Assembly (NCBI GenBank): GCA_040255675.1
Contig: JBDZVM010000049.1
Location: forward strand, 1 to 26,713
Direction: 5' to 3'
Length of the DNA stretch: 26,713 nucleotides
Source: JBDZVM01 sp040255675
Lineage (GTDB): Bacteria; Actinomycetota; Actinomycetes; Acidothermales; Acidothermaceae
The translations under genes and the position numbers were made by a program. Below, piece by piece: positions 1 to 8,400 of this stretch (position 1 is its first letter; each line of letters begins with the position of its first letter). The notes beneath the pieces are model-generated. The model had not been told where the DNA came from and made no database searches. It was given only the letters and a program-made list of their open reading frames with translations.

Positions 1-135
1 CAGCGTGCGAAACACTGCCTGCACCGCTTCGACGCCGTCCTCCGCGGTGACGACCACAAAACCTTCGCGCGTGAGCACGCTGGTCACGATGCGTCGAAGG
101 GTTGGCGAGTCGTCAGCGATCACCACGGTCGGCAT
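1..135 (-). CDS. Response regulator receiver protein, N-terminal part only
   Basis: The minus-strand reading frame begins at ATG 135 and leaves the window after 45 codons. The protein starts MPTVVIADDSPTLRRI and continues to an EDGVEAVQ stretch. These are the acidic pair and alpha-1/beta-2 features of a CheY-like receiver domain; the phosphoacceptor aspartate would lie beyond the edge. A GGAG Shine-Dalgarno stands about nine bases before the ATG, so the start is firm. It is the last visible gene of a minus-strand run CheW-MCP-CheA-receiver, so it is probably an output or CheY-like partner of the hybrid CheA. Whether it is a lone receiver or carries an output domain (GGDEF, HTH or other) cannot be seen. 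Confidence 0.85.
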   Translation of the reverse strand, partial: MPTVVIADDSPTLRRIVTSVLTREGFVVVTAEDGVEAVQAVFRTL

Positions 136-207
136 GTTCGTTTACTCCACTCGTGCTGCGGGCCTGTTTCTACCTCATCGGCTGGTGGGGCCCCAAACCG
201 TAACTGT

Positions 208-245
208 GACGTTCATCGCCCGACGCTCACCGTCCAACGCTCACC
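208..245 (-). repeat. Imperfect 14-bp tandem repeat starting at the cheA stop codon
   Basis: Read on the minus strand, GGTGAGCGTTGGAC (245-232) is followed by GGTGAGCGTCGGGC (231-218) and then a degenerate third start, GATGAACGTC (217-208). The first two units differ at two of 14 positions. The TGA stop of the upstream cheA gene lies in the first unit. The repeat occupies the front of the 105-base gap before the receiver gene; nothing else is evident in that gap except the receiver gene's ribosome binding site. Confidence 0.6.
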
Positions 246-2619
246 TACCAACCAGGCGCCGAACCGTGTCGACCAACTGGTTTTGGTCGAAATCGCTCTT
301 GAGCAGGTAGGCGCTGGCCCCGGCTTCCATGCCCGCCCTGCGGTCGCCGTCGTCGCCACGCGACGTCATGATCACGACCGGCACCTGTTCCCAGCCACGC
401 GTACGCCTGATGTTGCGAGTCAGGGTGAAGCCGTCCATGCCCGGCATTTCGACGTCCGACAAAACGAGATCAGCCGGCTCGGACCGCAACTTGGCCATGC
501 CGTCGAGGCCGTCGACCGCCGTGATCACGTCGTAGCCGGCCGATTCAAGGATCACCCGTTCCAGCTCGCGCACGCCGACCGAATCTTCGACGACCAGCAC
601 GCGAACCTTGCGAGCCGACAGAGCGGACGGCGCTGACGGACCTGATGACATAGCGCCGTCGCCGGACGGGTCGGCCACCAATGCCGGCACCGCCGAGGTA
701 GCGGCCGGGACCCGACTGGTCGCCGGCTTGGCGGCGCCGCGCCGTCCGGCTATCTCGCGAAGGTCGATGAGACAGACGACGCTGCCGTCGCCGTCGATGG
801 TCGCGCCGGTGACAAGCGGGAGGCGGCCGACGAACGAGCCGAGGTCCTTCACGACCAGCTCGAGTTCGCCTTCGAGCCGGTCGACTGCCCATGCGATGAG
901 GTCTTGCGCGCCGCTGTTGCGCACGATCAGTGCCGCGCGCGGATCGCGCTCCCCCTCGACACCGAGTGCGTCGCCGAGGTCGAGCAACGGCACCGAGACG
1001 CCGTGGCGAATCACCACCGGAACACCCGCCACGTTGTCGAGTTGCGCGTCGCGCAAGCTCAGCGACTCCATGACGCCGGGCACGGGAACCGCGTATCGCT
1101 CGTCGCCGACCCGCGCGATCAGGCAGCGCAAAACGCCGAGCGTGATCGGCAGCGTAAGACTGAATTTCGTGCCACGACCTAGTTCGGAGCTAATGTCGAT
1201 CGTGCCGCCGAGGTCGTCGACGGCGGTGCGGACGACGTCAAGCCCCACACCTCTACCGGACGTCGATGTCACTGTTGCCGCGGTCGAAAACGCCGGCATG
1301 AAAAGCACCTGCAGCAACTGCGGACCCGAAAGCGTGCTGTTGGGCGGCAATAGGCCTTTGTCGATTGCCGCCGCTCGCACTTTGTCTTCGTCGATGCCGC
1401 GCCCGTCGTCGAATACTTCCAACACCACCGTGCCGCCAGCGGATTTCGCCGACACCGTCACCGTGGCGCGCGGCGGCTTGCCCGCGGCGACGCGCTCGTC
1501 GGGAGTCTCGCAGCCGTGGTCGACCGCGTTGATGAGCAGGTGTTTGAGCGCGTCGGCAACGCCGTCCAGCACTTTCTTGTCGAGCTCGACGTCTTCACCG
1601 ACCAGGCTGAGGCCGACGTCCTTGCCAGTGGAACTCGCGACGTCGCGCACCAACCGCGGAAAAGCGGCCACGGCCCGGCGAACGGGCACCATCGCGAGGC
1701 CCATCGCGCCGTCCCTCACGACGCCGAGCCGCCCGCGAGAATCCTCGACGAGTTCGCGTAGCTGGTGGCCCGAGGCTTGCAGCTGGTCGCCGAAGGCCAC
1801 GATGCGATGCAGCGCCATTTCGGCTTCTTCAGGGAGTGTGAGGCCGCTGAGCGATTCGCGAAGAGAACGCACCCACCGCGCCTGCTCGCCAACCAAGGCG
1901 ACAACTTCAGTCGCGTTCTTCTCGACGCGGCGAGTGTCGAGTTCTGCCTCGCCGACCACGTCGAGCAGGTCGTACACCCGTTGCGACGTGACCCGAACGC
2001 TGTCGATAGCCGCGCGGTCAAGGCCGATCGGAACGTTCACCGCCGGCATCGTTTGCGGCGGCGGTGGAATCGCCTTCGGCGGAATCGTTTGCGACAGCGG
2101 CGGAATCGTCGCTGTCGCCGCTGGCGGAGCCGGGATGATTAGCGGTTGCGAAGGTTTGCTCGCCGGCGGCGGCGGGATGAGCGGCGCGGCTGGCGCCGGT
2201 TCGGCAACACGAGGAATCGCCACCGGATCGTCGCCGTTCAACGCGGCGCGCAATGCCTCGATCAACGCGGTGAGGTGTTCTCGCGGTGCGGGCGCCGGCG
2301 CGCCAGGGATCGAGCGGCTGATGCCGTCGACCGTGGCGAGCAACAGGTCGACGAGATCGCGCCGGACGCTGAACCGCCCGTCTCGAAGCGCGCCGAGCAA
2401 ATCCTCGGCGGCGTGCGCGGTGTCGAGCACCTCGCGCAGGCCCATCATCCGCGCGGAGCCCTTGACAGTGTGCGCGTCACGAAACAATCCGGCGACGAGT
2501 TGCTTGGGCGACGGATGCGTCTCCAGTTGCAGCAATCCGGCGGAAAGCGACGCGAGCCGCTCTTCGACTTCGGCACGGAAGGTCGCGAGCAGCTCAGGGT
2601 CCTCCGCCCAGTTGCCCAC
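241..2619 (-). CDS. cheA: Hybrid chemotaxis-type histidine kinase CheA with C-terminal receiver domain
   Basis: The 792-residue protein is a cytoplasmic histidine kinase of a chemosensory array. An HPt domain (about 1-125) carries the phosphorylatable histidine at H50 in DAHTVKGSARMMG. A proline-rich linker (about 135-197) follows, with no clear CheY/CheB-binding P2 domain. Next come a dimerisation region (about 200-345), a CheA-type ATPase (about 350-493) with N-box NAVDHG, DDGRGID and GRGVGLDVV, a CheW-like domain (about 494-625), and a receiver domain (671-792) with acceptor D722 in LSDVEMPGMDG. Fusion to a receiver recalls FrzE and ChpA/PilL. The start is GTG 2619, with AAGGAG eight bases upstream. 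It follows the MCP gene after three 19-bp tandem repeats and precedes a second receiver gene. No CheR, CheB, CheC or CheD is visible. Confidence 0.95.
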   Translation of the reverse strand: MGNWAEDPELLATFRAEVEERLASLSAGLLQLETHPSPKQLVAGLFRDAHTVKGSARMMGLREVLDTAHAAEDLLGALRDGRFSVRRDLVDLLLATVDGISRSIPGAPAPAPREHLTALIEALRAALNGDDPVAIPRVAEPAPAAPLIPPPPASKPSQPLIIPAPPAATATIPPLSQTIPPKAIPPPPQTMPAVNVPIGLDRAAIDSVRVTSQRVYDLLDVVGEAELDTRRVEKNATEVVALVGEQARWVRSLRESLSGLTLPEEAEMALHRIVAFGDQLQASGHQLRELVEDSRGRLGVVRDGAMGLAMVPVRRAVAAFPRLVRDVASSTGKDVGLSLVGEDVELDKKVLDGVADALKHLLINAVDHGCETPDERVAAGKPPRATVTVSAKSAGGTVVLEVFDDGRGIDEDKVRAAAIDKGLLPPNSTLSGPQLLQVLFMPAFSTAATVTSTSGRGVGLDVVRTAVDDLGGTIDISSELGRGTKFSLTLPITLGVLRCLIARVGDERYAVPVPGVMESLSLRDAQLDNVAGVPVVIRHGVSVPLLDLGDALGVEGERDPRAALIVRNSGAQDLIAWAVDRLEGELELVVKDLGSFVGRLPLVTGATIDGDGSVVCLIDLREIAGRRGAAKPATSRVPAATSAVPALVADPSGDGAMSSGPSAPSALSARKVRVLVVEDSVGVRELERVILESAGYDVITAVDGLDGMAKLRSEPADLVLSDVEMPGMDGFTLTRNIRRTRGWEQVPVVIMTSRGDDGDRRAGMEAGASAYLLKSDFDQNQLVDTVRRLVGR

Positions 2620-2632
2620 GTCGTCGCTCCTT

Positions 2633-2689
2633 GTCTTGCCGGCTACAAAGCGTCTTGCCGGCTACGAAACGTCTTGCCGGCTACGAAAC
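2633..2689. repeat. Three 19-bp tandem repeats across the MCP stop / cheA leader
   Basis: On the plus strand GTCTTGCCGGCTACRAARC repeats three times without gaps: 2633-2651, 2652-2670 and 2671-2689. The last two copies are identical and the first differs at two positions. On the coding (minus) strand each unit contains GTAGCCGGCAAGAC; in the first-transcribed copy the TAG is the MCP stop codon. The repeats fill nearly the whole gap before the AAGGAG of cheA. They look like slippage-prone DNA that sets the distance between the two genes. Confidence 0.95.
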
Positions 2690-4333
2690 CCGGAATTGCG
2701 CGATCGAAGCGCGCAATTCCGCGGCCAGCACGTTCAGTTGAGCGGCCGACGCGGCCGCCTGCTTCGAACCGACCACGTATTGCCGCGACACGTCTGACAC
2801 CTGCATCATCGCGGTCACCACTTGGTCGGACGCCGACCGCTGCTGCTGCGTAGCGATCGAGATTTCTTTTGCCGCGGTGGTGGTTTCGTCGACCATGCCG
2901 GAAATTCGTTCGAGCGCGTCGACGACACCTCGGGCCAATTCGGTGCCCTGATGCACCTCTTTGGCGCCCTCTTCGGTGGCGATGATGGTCGCGTTGGTCT
3001 CCGCTTGAATCTCCGAAACGATGCCTTGAATCTGTGCCGCCGACTCCTGCGAGCGCTCCGCCAATTTCCGCACTTCGCTTGCCACGACCGCGAATCCACG
3101 CCCGTGCTCCCCGGCGCGCGCCGCTTCGATCGCCGCGTTCAAAGCGAGCAGGTTGGTCTGGTCGGCGAGGTCGTCGATGACTTCGAGAATTCGGCCGATC
3201 TCCTGCGACTTCTCGCCGAGCGACAACGCACGAGTAGCGATCGAATCGACGCGCGCGGCGATGGTGTCCATCGCAGAAACAGACGCCGATACCGCCTCAC
3301 GCCCTTCTTCGGCGAAGCGCAACGTCTCGGCTGCATAGCGGGCGACCGCTTCGGAGGTTTCCGCGATTTGAGCCGCAGTTGCAGCTAATTCTTCGATGGT
3401 TGACGTGGTTTCGGCGACGGCCGAGGATTGTTGTGTCGCAGAGGCGGCGTGTTCTTCAGCAGTAGCAAGCAGTTCTCCGGCGGACGCCGAAATACTTTCG
3501 CCGCTGCCGCGAATCTGCTCTACCAGCGAGCGCAGGTTGCCGAGCGTATTGGCGAACGCGGCTTGCAGCGAAGCCAACGTCTCGTCGGAACTCTCGATAG
3601 CGGTGCCGACCACGCTGTCGACGTTGGTGAGGTCGCCGCGCGCGGCGCCGGCCAGCGAATCAGACAGCCGGTCGACCCGCACCTTCAGTTCGGCCTTCTC
3701 GCGGCGCGCCTCGTCGAGCAGCGCCTCGCGTTCGACGCGGGCTTCCTCGACCAATTCCTCGCGAAGCCGGGCGAGGTCGTCGGCCTGCCGCGCGAGCTCG
3801 GCGTCGGCTCGTGCGGCTACCTGGCTGACAGCGCGGGCAAGCAGCGTGGCGCACGAGGCCAGCGTGGGCAGCGCGGGCAAGACCACCAACAGCCCGAGCG
3901 TGCTGGCACGGCCGAGTTCGCCCGTTGTCGCTGTGGCGACCAGCGTCAACCCGCTCGCGACGACGGCGTACGCCGGCGAAATCCAGGCGGTCGGCGTCAG
4001 GGCGGAAGACAGCAAGACCGGTACAAACAGCACCCACAGCGGGCTCGTCACGCCCTGGCCCGCGAACACCGCGACCGCGATGCCACCGAGATAGACGACG
4101 CGGCCGATCTCGCCGGCGATCGCGCTACCGGCGGGCGCGTCGACGACGGCCAGCACCGTCACGACGAGGGCTCCCACGGCCGCGACGCCCAAGCCGATCA
4201 GCACCCCCGCCTGGTTGGCCGACAGCATCGGCGCGAGCGTCGAACCGACGCCGAGCACGCCGCCGAAAGCGAGGGCGAGCAGCAGCCAGCCGCAGGCCAT
4301 CGCCACCTGCTGAAGCCGCTTGAAGACGTCCAC
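2681..4333 (-). CDS. Methyl-accepting chemotaxis protein with membrane-embedded N-terminus
   Basis: This 550-residue receptor (from GTG 4333) feeds the CheA/CheW signalling complex. About six hydrophobic segments fill residues 10-165, with no periplasmic ligand-binding domain of useful size between them. A strongly charged coiled coil (about 170-225), a HAMP-like stretch ending in GDLT, and a long helical MCP signalling domain follow. The conserved hairpin tip near residues 385-425 contains DQTNLLALNAAIEAARAG and FAVVASEVRKLAERS. I chose GTG 4333 because GGAGG lies five bases upstream; the longer frame from GTG 4369 has no Shine-Dalgarno. The lack of an external sensor suggests it senses through the membrane or cytoplasm, or takes its signal from a partner. 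The gene lies between the CheW-like gene (73-base gap) and cheA. Confidence 0.92.
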   Translation of the reverse strand: MDVFKRLQQVAMACGWLLLALAFGGVLGVGSTLAPMLSANQAGVLIGLGVAAVGALVVTVLAVVDAPAGSAIAGEIGRVVYLGGIAVAVFAGQGVTSPLWVLFVPVLLSSALTPTAWISPAYAVVASGLTLVATATTGELGRASTLGLLVVLPALPTLASCATLLARAVSQVAARADAELARQADDLARLREELVEEARVEREALLDEARREKAELKVRVDRLSDSLAGAARGDLTNVDSVVGTAIESSDETLASLQAAFANTLGNLRSLVEQIRGSGESISASAGELLATAEEHAASATQQSSAVAETTSTIEELAATAAQIAETSEAVARYAAETLRFAEEGREAVSASVSAMDTIAARVDSIATRALSLGEKSQEIGRILEVIDDLADQTNLLALNAAIEAARAGEHGRGFAVVASEVRKLAERSQESAAQIQGIVSEIQAETNATIIATEEGAKEVHQGTELARGVVDALERISGMVDETTTAAKEISIATQQQRSASDQVVTAMMQVSDVSRQYVVGSKQAAASAAQLNVLAAELRASIAQFRVS

Positions 4334-4406
4334 CCTGTCCTCCAAGACCGTCGACGGGCATTCGTTCACCCATCGGGCGGTTGCGCCCGGTCCTGAAGAG
4401 CTGAGG

Positions 4407-4940
4407 TCAACTCGCTAGGCGGCGAGGCGACGGCAGCCGGAACCGCAGGTTCAGCAGCGCCGCCGGATCAAGGACGGCGACGGGCCCGGTGGCCTGGGTG
4501 AACTGGCCGATCAGCAGGCTCCCGGTTTCACCGGCAAGCGTCATCGGCGGCGGGTTGATCTGCTCGGGATCGCAGCTGACGACGCCTTGCACGCCTTCGG
4601 TGAGCAATCCGACGGTGATCGTGTTTTCGCTCAGCACGACGAGTCGCCCGAGCGAACCGGTCGGAGTCATCGCCGCGTCGAGCAAGGGCCGGATGTCGAG
4701 CACCGCCAAGATGCGTCCGCGCCAGTTAGCCACACCCGCCAGCCACGCCGGGGTGCCGGGCACACGGGTCAACCGAGGTAGCCGGCCGACCTCGGCGACG
4801 ACGGACATCCCGACGGCGTAGCGGGCCCCGCCCAGCCGCACCATCACGTACCCGTGCGGCTCGTGTCGCCGGGCGTTTTCGGGTGTGGCGTCGCTGGCTT
4901 CGGCCGCGATTGGCACTCCGTTGGGCTGCGCGTTCGTCAT
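4407..4940 (-). CDS. CheW-like chemosensory adaptor
   Basis: A protein of about 177 residues that is essentially one CheW domain (about 30-165) after a short variable N-terminus. It contains the typical pattern YVMVRLGGARYAVGM...V.EV followed by PAWLAGVANWRGRILAVLDIRPLL, the signature of the CheW beta-barrel with its WRG and D-R-LL motifs. CheW domains couple receptors to CheA. The start is uncertain: ATG 4940 lies seven bases after the stop of the upstream membrane-protein gene, while an in-frame GTG 4967 would overlap that gene by 20 bases. Neither has a good Shine-Dalgarno, so translation is probably coupled to the upstream gene. It precedes the MCP gene on the same strand. Confidence 0.88.
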   Translation of the reverse strand: MTNAQPNGVPIAAEASDATPENARRHEPHGYVMVRLGGARYAVGMSVVAEVGRLPRLTRVPGTPAWLAGVANWRGRILAVLDIRPLLDAAMTPTGSLGRLVVLSENTITVGLLTEGVQGVVSCDPEQINPPPMTLAGETGSLLIGQFTQATGPVAVLDPAALLNLRFRLPSPRRLAS

Positions 4941-4947
4941 GACCCGT

Positions 4948-5385
4948 TCATCGGCGGGCGGCGCCACCCGGTGAAGCAGGCGGCGCGACTCGCGTCGCGA
5001 TCAGCCGGCCCGCGATCGCGCCGACGATCCCGAGCAGCATGAACGCGATGACCGCCCCACCGCCGTCCGGAAGCACGACGTCGCCTCCGGGACGCGGCAA
5101 CATCAGCAGCGCGAGGACGGCGACGAACCACCCCGCGCCGGGGAGCAACGCCGCGTCGCGCGAACGAAGCGCCCAGGCTGCCCCGGCGCCGAGCCCGGCG
5201 TTCACCACGAGCGCGGCCACGCCGCCCACGGAGACGTGCAGCGGTCCGAACAGCACCAAACGGGTGGCTTGAAGTGCCGTGAACAACCCGACGACGAGCC
5301 CAAGCACGAAAAGCATGGCGAGCGCGCCGTAGTAATAAGCGCGCCCGGCCTGATCGTCGTCATGGTTCGGCAAGTCGTGCGACAT
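4948..5385 (-). CDS. Small four-helix membrane protein, DUF6113-like
   Basis: A 145-residue integral membrane protein with a hydrophilic N-terminus (MSHDLPNHDDDQ) and four hydrophobic segments near residues 19-40, 50-68, 80-97 and 108-128. The pattern GAGWFVAVLALLMLPRPGGD resembles the actinobacterial DUF6113 family, which has no known function. In some actinobacteria that family sits near mshB; here mshB is 11 kb away. ATG 5385 was preferred because the longer frame to 5424 would run back over the upstream stop at 5414. The gene sits 28 bases after the multi-sensor phosphatase and directly before the CheW gene, so it may belong to the same transcript. The family call is from memory of the pattern and is moderate only. 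Confidence 0.65.
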   Translation of the reverse strand: MSHDLPNHDDDQAGRAYYYGALAMLFVLGLVVGLFTALQATRLVLFGPLHVSVGGVAALVVNAGLGAGAAWALRSRDAALLPGAGWFVAVLALLMLPRPGGDVVLPDGGGAVIAFMLLGIVGAIAGRLIATRVAPPASPGGAARR

Positions 5386-5413
5386 CGTGGGCAGCCTAGC
5401 CGCCGTCGTCCGA

Positions 5414-8400
5414 CTAGAGATCACGCGACCGGAGGGCGGAGAGCACGCAGACGTCGTCGACGAAACCGCTGCCGCCGCGCATGCCGTCGACCACGGCGTC
5501 GATACATCCGGGGCTGAAAGGTTCGGCGTCGACCAAGACCTGCAGCGCGGCGAGGCAGTCGGAGATGTCGCGGTGCCTTCGCTCGATGAGGCCGTCTGTG
5601 TAGATCAGCACACCACCGCCCGGCGGCACCACGACAGAATCGCCGCTCACCTCGAAATCGGCGAAGATTCCTAAAGGCGGCGAGGTCGGACCGTCGAGAT
5701 ACCTCGACATCTCGCCCGGGACGGCCAGGAGCGGCGGCGGGTGGCCCGCGTTCGCCCACGAAAACTCACCGGTGACGGGATCGAATTCGGCATAGAACGC
5801 GGTCGCGAACGCGTCTGGTTCCAGCCCCCCGATGAGTTCAGACAGCGACCGCAACGTGAGCAGCGGTCCGCGTTCTTGGAACGCGTACGCGCGAAGCGCG
5901 TTTCGAAGCTGCCCCATCAAGGCGCCGGCGCGCACCCCGTGTCCGGCGGCATCGCCGACGGCGAGCGCGACCCGGCCCGAGGGCAGGTGAAAGACGTCGT
6001 AGAAATCGCCGCCGACACCCGCGCCGCCGCGAGCCGGCTCGTAACGGGCGCTCAACTCGATACCAGGAATCGACGGCAGTCGCTCCGGCAGCACCGCTTG
6101 CTGCAGCGCCTCGACAACACTGGTCTGCCGTGAATACAACTGCGCGTTTTGGACGACGAGAGCAGAACGGCTTGCAAGCGTGACGGCGAGCCGCACGTCT
6201 TCTGAATCGAACGGATTCACCGGTTCGGAACGCACGAACGCGATGGCGCCGAGCGCTTCGCCGCGCGCGACCATCGGGACGATCAGCAACGAGGACATGC
6301 CAATCCCGTTGACGAGCGCCCGCGCCTCGGGGTCGGGGAACGTGTCGACGTACATCGACTCCGTAATTTGCGGTTCGACGATGGGCTGACGAGTGCGCAC
6401 AACGCGCGCAACTCGTGCCCGTGACGACACATCGACCGGAAACGCGTGCACGAGCTGCGCCACCGCGGCTTTCCACGCCGGGTCGCTGTGAGCTGATGCC
6501 ACCCGCACCAGATGGTCGCCGTCGAGCAGATAGACAGAAACCCAGTTAGCGAGCCGATCGATGCTGTGCAACGCGAGCCGACGGCACACTTCGCCGGGGT
6601 CGAGCGTCGTCATCATGTCGGCCGCGGTGTCGGCGATAAACGACAGCTTCCGCCGCGCGGCTTCGGCTTCTGAGCGAGCGTGCTGAGAAACCGCCCGTAA
6701 CTTCGCCTGCTCGCGTTCGAATCGGCGAATCTCGGTGACGTCGTTGAAGTACACGCCGAGCCCCTCTGGGATCGGCTGCACCCGAACTTCGAAATGGCGC
6801 CCGGTTGCCTCGATGAAACGCTCGAACGCGATAGGACGGCGAGATTCAAGCGCGATTCGACACTCGTGGTCGAACAGTCCGCCGACGGCTCCGGGGAATT
6901 GCGCCCACAACGTGCGGCCGACCAGTGACGCGCGATCGCGGCCCAGCATCCGCTCGGCCGCCGCGTTCATGTAGGTCACCCGCCAGCTCGGGTCGAGCGA
7001 GAAGAACGCGTCACCCATATGTTCCAGGGTGCGGGCGACGCGATCACGAGCTTCGCGAAGTTCCGTCGAATCGAATGCCACCCCGATCACGCGCGCGGCT
7101 TTGCCGTCGTCACCGGGCAAGACTCGCCCGCGACAGTCGACCCAGCAGACCCTGCCATCAGCGCGCCGAACGCGGAACTCCATGCTGATGTCGTCGAGCC
7201 TCGAAACCGCGCGCTCGATCACGGCCTCGACCATCAGCTGATCGTCGGGATGCACGAGTTCTTTGATGAGGCGCGAAACTCCGACCAGTTCGGATTGACT
7301 GATGCCGCCGATGTCGCGCATGCGGGCATCGAGCGAAATCACGTCGGCGCCCAATTCCCATTCGAACGAACCCATCGAGGCCGCGGAAAGCGCGAGCGCG
7401 AGCCGGGTGTGGCTCGTGCCCGCCGCCGTCTGACGCGACTCACGCACCTCGTGCACCAGTCGCGCGGTTTCGACCGCCACACCCGCGCGGCGGCCGATTT
7501 CCTCCGCGAGCGTTGTATCAGCGGCATCGAAGCCGCGATCGGCGCGCGCCAGGCTGAGCACGCCGACGACGCGTTGCTTCGATTGCAATGGAACGATCAG
7601 CACGGTCGCGAGACCGAGGTCACGCAACATGCGCATGTGCCGCTCATCGACGGCCTCGGCGCCCAACATCTTGTCATCGACACCGTGAAGAAGAAGAGGT
7701 GTTCCAGAACGGAGTACGGCGCGCACGGCGCGCGACTGAGTCAGTGTTTGCGGATAAAGGTCGAGCAGCCGTCGCGCATAAGCGACTTTGGCCGGGTCCG
7801 CGTGGCCGATCGCGGCGGTGACGAGTTCGCCCTCGTCGACCACAGTGACGCCGCACCAATCGGCCAGTTGGGGCACTGCCAGGTCGACCACCGTTTGCAG
7901 GGCTTGACCGTAATCCAGCGACGTCGCGAGCTGCCGCGAGGCCTCCGCCAAGAGCGCCAAGCGAGCGTTCGACTCCGCTTGCCGCCGCTCGAGCCGCAGG
8001 CGCATGGTCGCCTGCGCCGCGACCGCGGAAACCGCCTGGACAAAAAGCAATTCGTCAGAGTCGAGGGCGCGTCGCCGCGCGAAGCCGAGCACCAAAGCTC
8101 CGACGACGTCGGTGCCGGCTACGAGCGGCACCGCGTACCACGCTGTGGAGCCGTCCGGTGCTTCACGCCAGGCGGGCGCGACTGTCGCGAGAACCTCGCG
8201 CGCGAGGACGGCGGCGTCCGTCAAGTCCATATCGGTGCTGTCGACGTCAGCGCGGTCAGGGTTGTCGGCCGTCACGATGTCTCCGCTGTCGTCGCGAAGC
8301 ATCAAGACGCCGGTGACCGCCCGCGCCTCGCCGACGCATTCGGCGACGACCGCCTTCGCGACCTCAGCCACAGTAGGGGCGGCGGCAACCACGGCCGCGG

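Noticed and set aside
608..2797. 729-codon plus-strand frame opposite cheA
   Set aside because: Antisense to a kinase with complete domain motifs; composition is Ser/Arg/Thr-rich with no family pattern, as expected from high-GC codon bias.
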